Assembly (NCBI GenBank): GCA_907163375.1
Contig: CAJQUW010004761.1
Coordinates: forward strand, 107,772 to 171,771
Direction of reading: 5' to 3'
Source: Prostheceraeus crozeri
Lineage: Eukaryota; Platyhelminthes; Polycladida; Euryleptidae
Length of the DNA stretch: 64,000 bases
Below are positions 42,770-53,849 of the stretch, piece after piece (position 1 is the stretch's first letter; every line of letters begins with the position of its first letter). A model generated the notes under the pieces. It saw nothing but the letters and a program-made list of their open reading frames with translations, did no database searches and was not told where the DNA came from. A program made the position numbers and the translations under genes.

Positions 42770-45404
42770 TTCGGCCTTGTTCAGCCTGCAGAGACTCGTT
42801 CTGGCTGCCGGGCTATCGTAGCAACCCACTGACACGTGTCATAATCCATAAGGGTGCCGCAGAATTGCATGAATATCTTAGTGGAATATAATTATTCAAA
42901 CTCAGTTTTGTCCTTTTGTGAGATGTTTCTTAAATAATCAAGAATGACTTGTCAAATACTGCTCATGTTTGTTTAATTGTTCTCATTCAAGTACACATTT
43001 TCTGTTCTGATGCTTCTTTCTCACGACTGTCATAAAATTTGACTTTATTTACAGACTTTAACACTATTTCAAATAATTCATGAGATGCTGTGTCTACAGG
43101 TACTTGATAAACAGAACATGTTGAATGCAAATCCATCAAGAAACTTCCTTTACAAATTGAAATTGTTGTAGAGATCATTTTGTTAAAGGAGTTGTTATTA
43201 GTTTCAACTAAAGAACAATCCTAAGTACATATTAAGGAAGACGTCGATTGCTTTTGCATCGCTATTATAAATATCTCTGTTTATCATAAGTCTGAAATGA
43301 GTTTACAGACACACAGTATGAAAATCTAATGCGGTTACAAGATCAATCACAATATTGTTAATTATGGCGTCAGTTATTTTGCGATGTATTCACATAGTTA
43401 CCGTTCCCACCGTGTTTGAATGACAATAATAATGAGTGTTGATAGGACGTACCTCGTACTTTTTGCGTACGTAAATACATTGAAACATTCTCCCGTAGTT
43501 CCTGATTTAAATCAAAATATATGCGGAATATCAGTATTATCGGAACAAGAAAAAATAAAGCTCCTCTTTCTTTTGAGGTGGATTTCTATTAATGCTTAAA
43601 TTACACAGATGTTACACACTTTTATGTCAACACAATGCCATTTTTCACAAGACTGTTCAAGAAATTAAGTAACCGGACAGAGGCTGTTTAATCGGGTGTT
43701 CATTAATTCTCGAGCGATGGTAATCAATTTATTGCCAGAGCTGAAGCCGTCTCAAAATTTATGATGCAGGACCCGCCTATCACGGCCGGTTTTAGTACCA
43801 GCCCGTTCTAATTGTGGTTACATTTTTGTGCATTGTCCGATTCAATTTGTATTTTACAGGGTTGGAGCCGGCCGGAACTAAGCCAGCGCTTCTGTACCCT
43901 GCTAATTAATGCTGGCAGCTGCTCAACTTAGACCCTTAGACATCATCCGATTTCTTGATTTCTATGGAGCATGCGGCAGGCTTGCCGGTACTCTGGATAA
44001 GCAATCTTGAGTTCCCGATGAAGCAATGACGCTGATTTTCATCAATTTCTATCCAAATTGATATTGTATTAGGTAATTAGACAAATTCTTTGATAATATG
44101 TTTTCTCATATTCGTGTGTGAAAAAAATTGATACGTGCAATAACTTATTCAAGATATGGAATAATTTTGCCATAGATATTAGCAAACACAGAATTTTTTT
44201 TAAAAAAAATTTTTGTTAGAGTATGTGATTCCGGAAGCACTATTTGAGATCGAGTACGATCTAAGACTAGATGTATAAGTAATTGTATATGTATTAATTT
44301 TGCTAAACCAGCATCGACGTGCCCTCATTGCCGTCAAACCAACTATGAAAACTTCGTAAAACCAAATACCAATAACCAAATTTAAGCTGCAATCAGAATC
44401 CTCGAACAAAAGTAGCCATGAACCCAGTAATAAATAGACTTATTACCTAAACTTATAAATGTACTCCCAAATAATTGTGTCTTTGAACATTAATCCTTAC
44501 AAAACGGAAAAGTAAAAAAAAATAATAAATTTTCCTCGTGCATTGTAACGGTTATTCTAATCATCTCAACTTCTGTATCATCGCCAACTTTCAGTAATAT
44601 TGTACGGTTCAGTCAGCCGCTTTGAATAATGATTTGAAATAATGATAATTTTCAAGAAGCAGCTCGCAATGTTTCCGTCATAAAAATTATGCTATCATAC
44701 TCCTACAGTGTTGCAATTATATTTCAGCTGACTAGACAATTAATTCTAGAATGAGTGTCGCCAATCGTGGACATAAGCATAATTGAAATGACCGCCCGGC
44801 CGGTTGCAACCCTGATATTTTGTATCCAGCCTTGACGTACTTTTTTGACATGAGACCAGCAGGGTTTCGGAGCCGCAGCCCTGTATTCGTATACATCTAT
44901 AGATGAAACGAATGTAAATATGTCATCGTTGTAGGCAATCGCTGTAGACCTCCCGAAATCTGCTACCCTTTATCTCCTCTCAATACATAGCCTACTGTGA
45001 ACAATTTATCTGGATATTAAAGGAGATCGCGGACTTCGCTAAGATTGTGTTTCATCCGAAAACGCAACTGCCGAGCGAAAAGCTATTGGCAAATAACATG
45101 CACATGTATTCTCGCCTCAAATTTAGTGCAGGCTACTCATCATCAAGCACAAAATTGGTTCTTCATAATTCTTCCCTTAAAAATGCATGCCTATTTGTTT
45201 ATAAGTCCATCATTTCCAAAAGAACACTTACAAAAAGTAATAGAATACCTCTGAGGAAGTGTTTTTGATGAAAAAGAATTTTTGGCTCATTTTGGAAACA
45301 TCCAATTGTTTCTGATTGATAAATATTAGAGGCTTGACCGGCGAGTTTCTGCAGCGAAAGAGGCTGAAAATTGGACCCTCGGAGAATGTGCCTCCTATTA
45401 ATTG
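42770..45404. other. Region without recognised genes
   Basis: About 2.6 kb of AT-rich sequence with a GC-richer island near 43760-43930 (GGCCGGTT, GAGCCGGCCGGAAC). No protein family, tRNA or transposon end recognised; the frames at 44200-44409 and 45045-45268 have no domain. Confidence 0.4.
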
Positions 45405-45500
45405 CTGCAGCGAATCTGTGCGTCTGTCCAGTTCGACCCGGTTCCTATTCTTAACAGATAGGACAAAAAAATACACATGTAAATCCAAGTAGATGTCGAC
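45405..45500 (+). repeat. Dispersed repeat family C, copy 3
   Basis: Shares GCGAATCTGTGCGTCTG, GGTTCCTATTCTTAACAGAT and AAAAATACACATGTAAATCC with the copies at 40235 and 42600, more diverged. Confidence 0.5.
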
Positions 45501-46170
45501 TGAAGATTTTGAAAACTCTTTCACTGTGGCCGATGTGTCTGACTAAAGTGTTTCATTTTAATTAATAATACCTCACTCTGGACGAATGAAATAATATGAA
45601 TAAATCTTGTATTTCTGCTACCCTGAATTTCAATTTGTATTAGCTTACCGCTGTATTTTATGATTTTCATGATTATTTGAGTAAACGTCTTATTGGTATC
45701 GAGTAGAGACTTCCCAACTTTTACTAAGATAGAAAACTTATTTCTAGAGCGAGATATTTCGGCCTACATCGTACATCGTAGACCATTCTCAAGCGACTTC
45801 ACTGTACAGTTGAATCACAACCGATCAGCGCATCTCACATTAAATAACATAGATATCGGACGGATTGACAGGTATATTAACCAGCAATAGGCACCTGTCA
45901 TCCCTATCAAAATTATTCCTAAACAGTAAATTAATCAACTAAAACTCTAGAAAAGCTTTTGAAGCGAGAAATGCTGAAAAGCAAAATCTGAAAGTTGTAC
46001 CGCTTCGCACATGTAGGATCAACTCCTCGAACTCGCTTGTAGACGTCTCCGATCTCCACCCCAGAATCCATGCTCATCCTCACACGTGACTAACAGCTTA
46101 AGGGTTCTACACCGCACATGCCCGCCGTTAAGGACTGGTGCGGATAGTCATCTTTCAGGAAAAGTTATAC

Positions 46171-46569
46171 CCACAGAATCAGACAGGTCGTCTCTTCTTC
46201 TGTTTGCCTAGAAAGGAAGCATTGGAACATGTAACGCGAATAAAATAGCACAATCAAGTTCTACAGAGAAGTTTGTGAACGCTTCTTTCGTGCGCCAGCT
46301 ATATTTTTAGTATTTATCGGAAGGGCCAACATTATAGAGAAAACTTTTGCGTATTGATCTGAATTCTTCGAACCTGAATAAATTGTGGCGATCGGAGCTT
46401 TTGAAGGAATTCACAGCAATCCTCAAGCGACGCATGACTATTTTTCCTACTTCTGTAAGGCATTAAAAAATTCTTTTTGCCCACTTATTAAACTCCTGCA
46501 TGTGGCATCGTTTTAAATCAGTTTGTACTTCTTGCAAATTGACACGCTTAAATAATCTAATTATGTGGT
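46171..46569 (+). mobile_element. Unclassified TIR transposon, copy A (internally deleted)
   Basis: 399 bp starting CCACAGAATCAGACAGG and ending AATCTAATTATGTGG, flanked by the 6-bp direct repeat TTATAC (46165-46170, 46570-46575). It is an inverted relative of copy B at 54039-54562 and lacks about 130 internal bases present there. Superfamily unresolved: 6-bp duplications occur in some hAT and Dada elements and in Polintons, but the termini fit none that I can name with confidence. Confidence 0.75.
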
Positions 46570-46849
46570 TATACCCGATTGTGCAAGATCCACACCCAAA
46601 CATCGGAATGATTACAGATGTTTTATGCAGGAAGCCATCAGTCTATTTAGGTATTTATTCAATAAAAACCTGTTAATAATGAAATTCAAAGCAAATGGCG
46701 TTTATTGCGTCATTGTGGCATGCTGTAATGGAAGTTTTCTGTAGGAAACTGTTCATTCATTCTTCAAATAGCGATCTGTGAAGTTGACTACAACAACTTC
46801 CATCAACATTTTATCTGTTCTCCTTCTTTCAAATCACTGAAAGTCAAGT

Positions 46850-47320
46850 ACATGGATCATATCAGTCCTCCATTTTCTCTCTCAGCAGCCTCACAGATTC
46901 CGAATTGAGTTGCGCAGTACATTCAACACCCCTCAATCTACCTTTCTTTTTCCAAGCCGCAGTGATCCCAAAGTACCGCGGCGAGTCGCTACCTATGTCG
47001 CCTTGACGATTATGAGGACAAAAAACGGCAAAACAACTTGGATATTGTCTGCGACCATCCAAAGAAAAACTATCATCAAGGAAGTAAGCAAAGAGGCGCC
47101 TTTCTGCAGATTCGAAGCGAGTCTCGAGGTTTAGTTGGGGACAGACGTGGGCCGCCCTGGTCGCCGTTTTGACGTCCGAACATTCCAAACGCGCGGCATT
47201 TTGAAGTCGATTGAGAGGCGCCTCAGAAAAGCTTCACAAGGAGGCCGCCGAGACGTGCATATGAGATGCGTGCTGCCTCAACATGTACTCAAGTGGCGGA
47301 GCGCTTTGATCAATTAGTTA
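46850..47320. other. GC-richer stretch with open frames on both strands, unidentified
   Basis: The leftward frame 46862-47188 (108 codons, including RYFGITAAWKKKGRLRGVEC) and rightward frames at 46910-47134 and 47135-47317 occupy a locally GC-richer block. It could be a host exon or an element relic. I recognise no domain on either strand and see no splice sites that decide the matter. Confidence 0.3.
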
Positions 47321-47948
47321 GTCTCCTATCTTCGTTCTTGTCAGTTTTCTCCTCCTCGTCGCAAGTATTTCCTTCTGTATTCTGCTTATCCTCCTTATCA
47401 TTCTATTATTTCTCTTCCGCTTGTTCATGAATCTTACCTGCCACTGTCTTTAATAATGCTGTCATGGTTTCTTCTTGGTATTCTTTAAATGGACTGCACT
47501 TTTCCTCAGCCGAGACTTCTTCTCTGTCATATTCCTTTGATTGTATGCAGGGGTTGGAAATACATGTACTTAAATCAGTTACATCTTGTTCAATCTTTTA
47601 CTCATAGGCTAGCAAGTACTTTATTGTCTATATGGAGCACGATTGACAGGCTTTATAATGGGACGGAATTTTTCACCACATCCCCCTGGAAAAGAATTGA
47701 GATACCTATCCCATAAACCGATTATCATTGATACCTTCATATCATAACTGGATTTTGCATATTATGCCTCTTGGTGTATAGAGATGTGAATTTGGTTCCC
47801 GAACCCAATCGGGTGACATCACAATCTTGGCCCCAGTGATGAAATTATTCGTTTTATATACTTAACCATCCTCAAGGAAAATGATGACTAGGTTAGTTTT
47901 AGTTTAGTCGATTCATCAATCTATTAAATGCAAATTTAGGATTCTGTA

Positions 47949-47951
<3 letters not shown>

Positions 47952-48017
<66 letters not shown>
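47952..48017. repeat. (TA)n microsatellite
   Basis: About 66 bases of perfect TA repeat. The 'Tyr-Ile' repeats in frames over it are artefacts. Confidence 0.95.
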
Positions 48018-48020
<3 letters not shown>

Positions 48021-48197
48021 AAGATATGTTCCAAATTTCCATGTTATCTCTAATAACTAACTTTATGATGTATATTTCAAATTTTGTAAATAGCATGTTA
48101 TCTACATCTCATTACTTATAAAGCATCTGAAGAAAAGAAAGCGCTTATGCTTATAAGTGAAAGTCGTGTTTTCAATTTTAATTTCATTATATATATA

Positions 48198-49617
48198 CAG
48201 TATTGGCCATGGCATTAGAAATTTTCTGCAAAATACGATTTGGTAGAGATATAAGGTCATTAACATCTAAATATAACTCTCATAGTGTCTGAATCTGTTG
48301 GCTTTCTATGACACTCTTTATTCAAATTCATATGCTGATTCATTAGAGAAGAAATGTCAGCTTTCTATGGTAATTTATAGATTTTTCTTTCATGCAACCT
48401 GTAGTGTTAAGTAGGTGAAACGCCACAAATTCTGATACATAGACGAATTCTCATTGACATGGGTAGGAAAGCAGACATCAGCGCAACTTTAAAAGCTCAA
48501 GTTCTTATTTTACATGAAGAAGGCTATCGACAAAATGCAATCGCCGATCGATTGTTACTGTCTTGCTATACAGTGAATCGCATTATCCACGGAGTGATTT
48601 CTAAAGAGCGCAAAGGTCCGAATAGAAAAGCTACCCGACGAGATGATGTTCTTTTGAAGCGATTGGTGAATAGTCAACCTTTCATTACATCTTCTTAAGT
48701 CAAAGCTGTGCTTCCTTCGTTTTCTAACGTGTCGACACGCACCATCAGAAGAAGATTACAGGTTGATCTCAAGCTACCGTCTCGCATCGCGTCGAAAAAG
48801 CCCTTGATGCCGAAGGCAGCTGTGAAACGCCGTATTGAATTTTGCCGAAAATATGCTCATTGGACATCGGAAGACTGGGAAAAAGTGCTATTTTCCGATG
48901 AGAGTACTTTTAGACAATTCAATGATGTGCGGGGCCTTGTCCGTCGACCTCCTGCATCAAATCCCTACGATCCGAGATTTGTAACAACGACCGTAAAGCA
49001 TTGCCCACAAATTATGGTTTAGGGATGTTTCTCCTACGGTGGCCGCGGTGGTCTCTATTTTGTCCCAAAAGGTCAAATGATGAATTCTCAACGATACCAG
49101 AATGTTCTGTGTGACAAAGTGCCTCTCTGGATGAACGTCCTATCATTCGAGATATTTCAACACGATTCCGAACCATGTCATAAAGCAAAAACTGTGGCTG
49201 AGTGGCTGAACACCAATCAGATCGAAGTGCTTGATTGGCCGAGTTACTCACCCGACTTGAATCCGATTGAAAATTTGTGGGCGATTATGAAGGAAAAAAT
49301 ATCAAAGATTGAAATCACATCCCTTAGTCATCTTGAGGAAATGATAAAGTCTGTTTGGTGCCGTGACATCAGTGCCCAACTGTGCAAAAACCTTGTATTG
49401 TCAATGCCAAACCGTATCAAAAAGTTTTGAAAAACAAAGGACACGCTACGAAGTGTTGATTTTCCTGTATTGATGCTCCTTTATTTTCGTGTTACACATT
49501 GTTTTCTAATATTTTGTAATCAATAATCGATGATACATGTGCATATTTTGGTTTAATGATGATTTCCCTCTTTTTTTACAAGATAATTAAAAATTTCTAA
49601 TACCATGGCCAATACTG
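48198..49617 (+). mobile_element. Tc1-like transposon (DD34E type)
   Basis: A 1,420-bp element with inverted ends CAGTATTGGCCATGG followed by (C/T)ATTAGAAATTTT (about 28 bp, one mismatch by eye) and TA at both flanks, inside ATATATA-rich target. One rightward transposase gene nearly fills it. Close TIRs and few coding lesions suggest a fairly recent insertion. Confidence 0.93.
48459..49430 (+). pseudogene. Tc1 transposase with two in-frame stops
   Basis: About 323 codons in one frame from MGRKADISATLKAQ. The N-terminal paired-type helix-turn-helix domains cover residues 1-120 (YRQNAIADRLLLSCYTVNRI; STRTIRRRL). The catalytic triad is kept: D in VLFSDEST, D in FQHDSEPCHK (family norm QQDGAPCH), E in PSYSPDLNPIENLW. 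Two stops interrupt it: TAA at 48696-48698 and TAG at 49020-49022, the latter where family members have the Trp of V-W-G-C-F. A frame otherwise intact end to end indicates recent death. Confidence 0.9.
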
Positions 49618-49874
49618 TATATATATATATATAAAAAGTTTGAATGCAAAAAACCAAACGAATGAAACTTTCAAGAAAACTTGATTTTTCAGCAAGAGCG
49701 CTTTCATGTATTGTGCATACAATCTTCAGGTGCATAAAAGTGACATCAAAATCTATTTAAAATTCATATCAGTACATACATAAAATATATTATCCCTTGA
49801 CAAGCTTCTGAGAATGAAGTGAAACCGGTCGGGGATTTTATTTGATGCTGTGTTTTCTTTGGGGATCATTTTGG

Positions 49875-49900
<26 letters not shown>
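49875..49900. repeat. (AT)n microsatellite
   Basis: Short AT run just upstream of the first SINE copy. Confidence 0.85.
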
Positions 49901-49905
<5 letters not shown>

Positions 49906-49908
49906 TAT

Positions 49909-50000
49909 TGGTTTAAACCTACCCAAGTACTGATGAGGCCCAGCAGGCCGAAACATGTCTCGTGGTGGTTACATCTGTTGAGATTTGATAAATTTATCAA
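49909..50000 (+). repeat. SINE copy 1 (5'-truncated) with hammerhead-like core
   Basis: Begins in a B-box-like GGTTTAAACCTACCC and continues with CTGATGA (49930-49936), stem GGCC-CAGCA-GGCC (49937-49949), GAAA (49950-49953), then ACATGTCTCGTGGTGG and CATCTGTTGAGATTTGATA. It matches copy 2 (50157-50300) base for base except a few positions but lacks the tRNA head. Confidence 0.7.
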
Positions 50001-50156
50001 TTGCCAGGTTACTTGTCTAAACATGTGATGAGTAGCGCCTGCGTGAAGCGCCTCAATCTCGGATGCGGTATTAATTAGTGATTGCAGAAAGCAGTCCGCC
50101 CTCCACGTGCCTGCGTTAAAGCAGTGCCTTCCTGGCTAATTCACGCTCTCAACAGA

Positions 50157-50300
50157 TGGTCCGGTGGCCTTGTGGTTAGAGGGTATGCTTGCACGTCCTC
50201 TAGCTCCAACGTCGCTGGTTCAAACCTACCCACGACTGATGAGGCCCAACAGGCCGAAACATGTCTCGTGGTGGATACATCTGTTGAGATTTGATAAATA
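50157..50300 (+). repeat. SINE copy 2: tRNA-derived head plus hammerhead-like core
   Basis: The head (50157-50229) has a pol III A box (TGGCCTTGTGGTTAGAGG, about 50165-50182) and B box (GGTTCAAACC, 50217-50226) at tRNA spacing. It is followed directly by the same core as copy 1: CTGATGA at 50236-50242, GGCC-CAACA-GGCC, GAAA, then ACATGTCTCGTGGTGG. The 3' end fades into an AT-rich tail. The CTGATGA/GAAA pair around a GC stem is the hammerhead ribozyme core pattern; however, the third helix (stem I) is not evident, so catalytic function is not claimed. Confidence 0.7.
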
Positions 50301-50309
50301 TATAATTAT

Positions 50310-51400
50310 ACATACATATATATTTATAGTTCATTTATTGTAAATACATGTAGTTTGAGGTTTCGAGCTTCATAATTTGATTAAGTTTTGATCGTATAAT
50401 GTAATGGGCATTCATTGATGATTAATGTGATGCAATTCGAAAATTCAATCAGCGGGGTTCATTCTTTGCCCGAGAAAATGATTGAAGCATTGGACGAAGA
50501 AGCTTGGCTTTGAACTCCTTATTCAGACAAATTCATCTTAATGGAAATGCCATTTATTTGACATTTAGCGGTTTATGTCATGTGTCACTGAAAATTGGAC
50601 CACTGATTATTTCATTTACGGACTTCGATTGTGTGACATTCATTAAGTTAATGAAATTTGAAAGTCTCACAGCAAAAATTATTTGCAGTATTTGGTTTAG
50701 CAAATAGGGAATTCTTCTTTTTCTTTTCTTTGAATTAAAGACTATTGAAACCAATTAAATAATGCTGCGGTATCATTTGTTAATCCCTGATTTTATGTGT
50801 TTTCTCTTTTCTCGTCTCCAGTCCTTATTTGTTACTGAAAAATTTTCAATCATGACGTTTCATGAATTGAGCAAATTTTCATTCTAAATGCTCAAGTTAG
50901 ATTTTTTATTCTAAATACATTTAATCCTATTTCATTCTGGATGTCATTTGTCGTAGGCGTGTGCATGTGCATTTGACATAATAATAAAAACATTTACATT
51001 TTGCATAAGTGCGTTTCACCTCACACCTTCTTATACAGTAGCTGTACAGAGTAGAGGTATTTTTTCAGTGCAATTTCAGAGTGCAGCTCATGAATAAAAT
51101 TGCTCAGGATAAGCATTGTAGATAACTCTTTTATCTGTTCTATTGAAGAATAATCAGAGAGCTCGCCTTCAAGGCAACGATATTTTGAAACATTGTCTAA
51201 TCCTAGCTGCAAATAAGGCAACTTAACTTTTAAAAAACCTAATATAATAAATAAAACCACCCATTGTCAAGAATTATGCGCATTTCATTCGTCGGCGGGG
51301 CATTGCTCTTCAACATTTTGCTGTTGCGGCCATAGAAATTGGTAACAATGAAACTTCTAGGATGGAAGTAAAGCAAGACACAATTGTGGCCGAAAAATCT
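50310..51400. other. AT-rich region without recognised genes
   Basis: Only short frames (50504-50707; 51021-51260) without domains. Nothing else seen. Confidence 0.4.
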
Positions 51401-51437
51401 CACATTACACTTATTGCTCGACGGACAATAAGTATAG

Positions 51438-51525
51438 GATATCACACTGATTTCAGTAGATAAACGCTGAGAATCTACGAGTAGATTTTCAAGCAGCGTT
51501 TATCTTCGGAAATCAGTGTGATATC
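51438..51525. repeat. Hairpin repeat
   Basis: GATATCACACTGATTTCAG and AAACGCTGAGAATCTA (51438-51477) face TAGATTTTCAAGCAGCGTTT and GAAATCAGTGTGATATC (51482-51525). Arms of about 40 bp with few mismatches and a very short loop. Confidence 0.7.
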
Positions 51526-51527
51526 GT

Positions 51528-51842
51528 AATTTATATGACCGATATCTTAAAGGGAATAAAACTCAAGCGTTTAACAGTGCAAATGTTGACAACATGAAAG
51601 ACATGTTTAGTGGAACTTTCTCAAACTGTGTATTCAATGTCAAGTTTGAGAAGTAAGAGACAATGTGACATGACTCATCATAGCATGATACTTATTGTTG
51701 ATAAATTATCAAAATTTGTTCAATTTACTAATTTATCATAGTTTTCAATATTTTACTATGGATCTATGTACCCAGTAGAATAAACGATCATATTCTATCG
51801 TTAAATATCTACAATTCTATTGATATCGGTCATATAAATATT
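51528..51842. repeat. Short inverted-repeat-bounded segment
   Basis: ATTTATATGACCGATATC (about 51530) is mirrored by GATATCGGTCATATAAAT (about 51818). The enclosed 280 bases are AT-rich with no frame. It may be part of the same foldback family as the neighbouring hairpin. Confidence 0.5.
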
Positions 51843-52215
51843 ATCGAAGAATTTATCGCTACATGGCTGTTAAAATTTTTTATCGCACTGTGGTTGTATG
51901 TATTGTATTCGCTGTATGCAGACGTTCTTTCAGGACATAGAAATAGAACAATTGATATTTGCAGTGGTTAAGTATGGCTTTATTCTGAAGCACTTGCCAG
52001 ATATTTCGATAAACAACGCTGTGATGACCCCTAGATAGCGCTTACCTTGACATTTCCATAATGAAATATTTGACGCCATAGAAATCGAAATATATCATCG
52101 ATGATAATTATCTACCCATATTGTTCAGAAGTTCTACTGTGACACTCAGTCTAATTGACATAGGGTCATGTCATGAAGGAATACGCTATGAAGACGCTAA
52201 CTAAGCGCTCTATCG
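51843..52215 (+). repeat. Dispersed repeat family D, copy 1
   Basis: Shares with 53850-54665 an ordered set of words: TGTATGCAGACG, TTTCAGGACATAGAAATAG, TTATTCTGAAGCACTTGCCA, CATAGAAATCGAA and TACGCTATGA(A/G)GACGCTAAC. Part of it (TCGCTACATGGCT) recurs locally at 52270. Confidence 0.65.
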
Positions 52216-52569
52216 GGTAATTATTGCTCGACCGACGATAAATGACACTCATCGTGCAATTAACGAAGAATATATCGCTACATGGCTATCAAAATTACTT
52301 AATGCGACTATCAGATTAAAGAATATGTTTTAAGATGCAACAACGGTATTTCTGTTAATTAGCAGCGTTTTCAATAAGTTTAATGAGCGGCAACCTGAAA
52401 TCATAAACGGCTTTTCATATTCAATTATATTTTATTTAACAGGTAAGTCAATACATTAAAAAAAAATACAGTAAGTCATTAAAAACTTTTTACGAAAAGG
52501 TAAGTCAATACGAAAAAGTTTTGATAATCTTGAAATTTTTTATTCCATTATGAAACAAAACAAGTACCG

Positions 52570-53611
52570 TAATATTCATTGATGGTTTTGTAGGACATCC
52601 TCGCGATTAATTAGTCTAGGCATCAATCTGCCCATACGTCTGGAAGACCTTCCCATCTTATTTGCAGTGATGGCACTCTGTTTTGGGAGGCGAGCTACAG
52701 TAAGGTCAAATTCCGCTGTTGTCCAGTGTAGTTGTGTAACTGCTCACGAATCTCAGCTACTTCTCTTTTGAAAGCCGCTTTCCACATGGAAAACGCGTTC
52801 TCTGCGATATTGAGAAATGGAGAGAGGGCGGTAAGTACTTAATAGAGTGTCCCTCTCGCAAACTGACTTCACGGGCTCTATTGTGGCACGGAGCATTATC
52901 CATGACGAATACACGAGGTCCAGCCCCAGCCGCAACGGACGCTTCTTCTAGCCAGGAGTTAAATCTCTCACAGGAGGTTCCGCCTTCGTAGAATTCATGA
53001 TGGACGACACCTTCATTAGAGACCGCCAAGATGAGAGTAAAATTCCGCCCGCGCTGTCCATGAACAATCCTGACAGCTCGCTCTCTCCGTCTGGCACGAC
53101 CTCGTGTGCGACTGATCCATAAATTAAAGCCGGATTCGTGCACAAAAATAAATGTTGGCCGATGGTTTGCGTTGATCGTGTGCAGATACCAGTTCGCATA
53201 CTCGTCCCTTTCCACTTTGACGTCATGGCTATTGCGGTTGACTTGAACAGTCTCCATTTTCTTTAAGATGATAAGACGATTTCTCAGACATGTGCTGATA
53301 GTTTGAATTGAGACAGATGGCTTGTCCGGCATCCGCGCTTGTAGATCAGCTTTGATTTGGGCTAACGTGAATTCCGGTTGGGATTCAACAATCTCTACCA
53401 CAGTATTTGCCATATCTTCGTCCATCTTTTGGTGTCGTCTTCCTCCTCTGGGACGCTCAATGACTCCTTCAAGTATATAACGATGTACTATTGAATACGC
53501 AGTACCCCGTTTTACACCGAGAACTCAAGCGGCTTCAATATAATCATCTCCGGCTTCGAGAGCCATAATGATTCTGCGTTTAACATCAGAAGGTATTCGC
53601 TGGCGCTCCAT
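52570..53611 (-). pseudogene. Tc1/IS630-like transposase relic
   Basis: Leftward gene. From the ATG at 53611, MERQRIPSDVKRRIIM leads a helix-turn-helix part containing an in-frame TGA; the main frame (53425-52757) has EYANWYLHTI, then FIFVHESGFNLW, RGRNFTLILAVS and VFVMDNAPCHN. The first catalytic Asp (family norm I-D-E-S-G-F-N) is replaced by His, the second is kept, and the end is frame-shifted near the third motif, after which AENAFSMWKAAFKREV is readable in another frame. So it is inactive by several lesions. Inverted ends were not resolved. Confidence 0.8.
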
Positions 53612-53849
53612 ATTGATAAGTTAATTTAGCAGATGTAAAGACATCTATATAGGGCTTTGGATCAAACCGAATAGATATCATTTATTCTTCACGTGAAATG
53701 CCGCTCACTAATCTGATAGAGACACAATTGAACTATTTTGCTGCAATTTAATTATTGTTGTCGCTCTCAATTGTGAAATGACGTAATATTTTATCTTTTA
53801 ACGTTTTAAAAATTAAAGTGCCGCTCTTGATTCGGTAGTTGCCGTTGTC

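Noticed and set aside
46862-47188. Host-gene exon
   Set aside because: No domain recognised, and frames are open on both strands in the same block, so coding direction cannot be decided.
49930-49980. A functional hammerhead ribozyme
   Set aside because: The core and stems II and III are plausible, but the bases next to CTGATGA do not pair with those after the proposed cleavage site, so stem I is missing.
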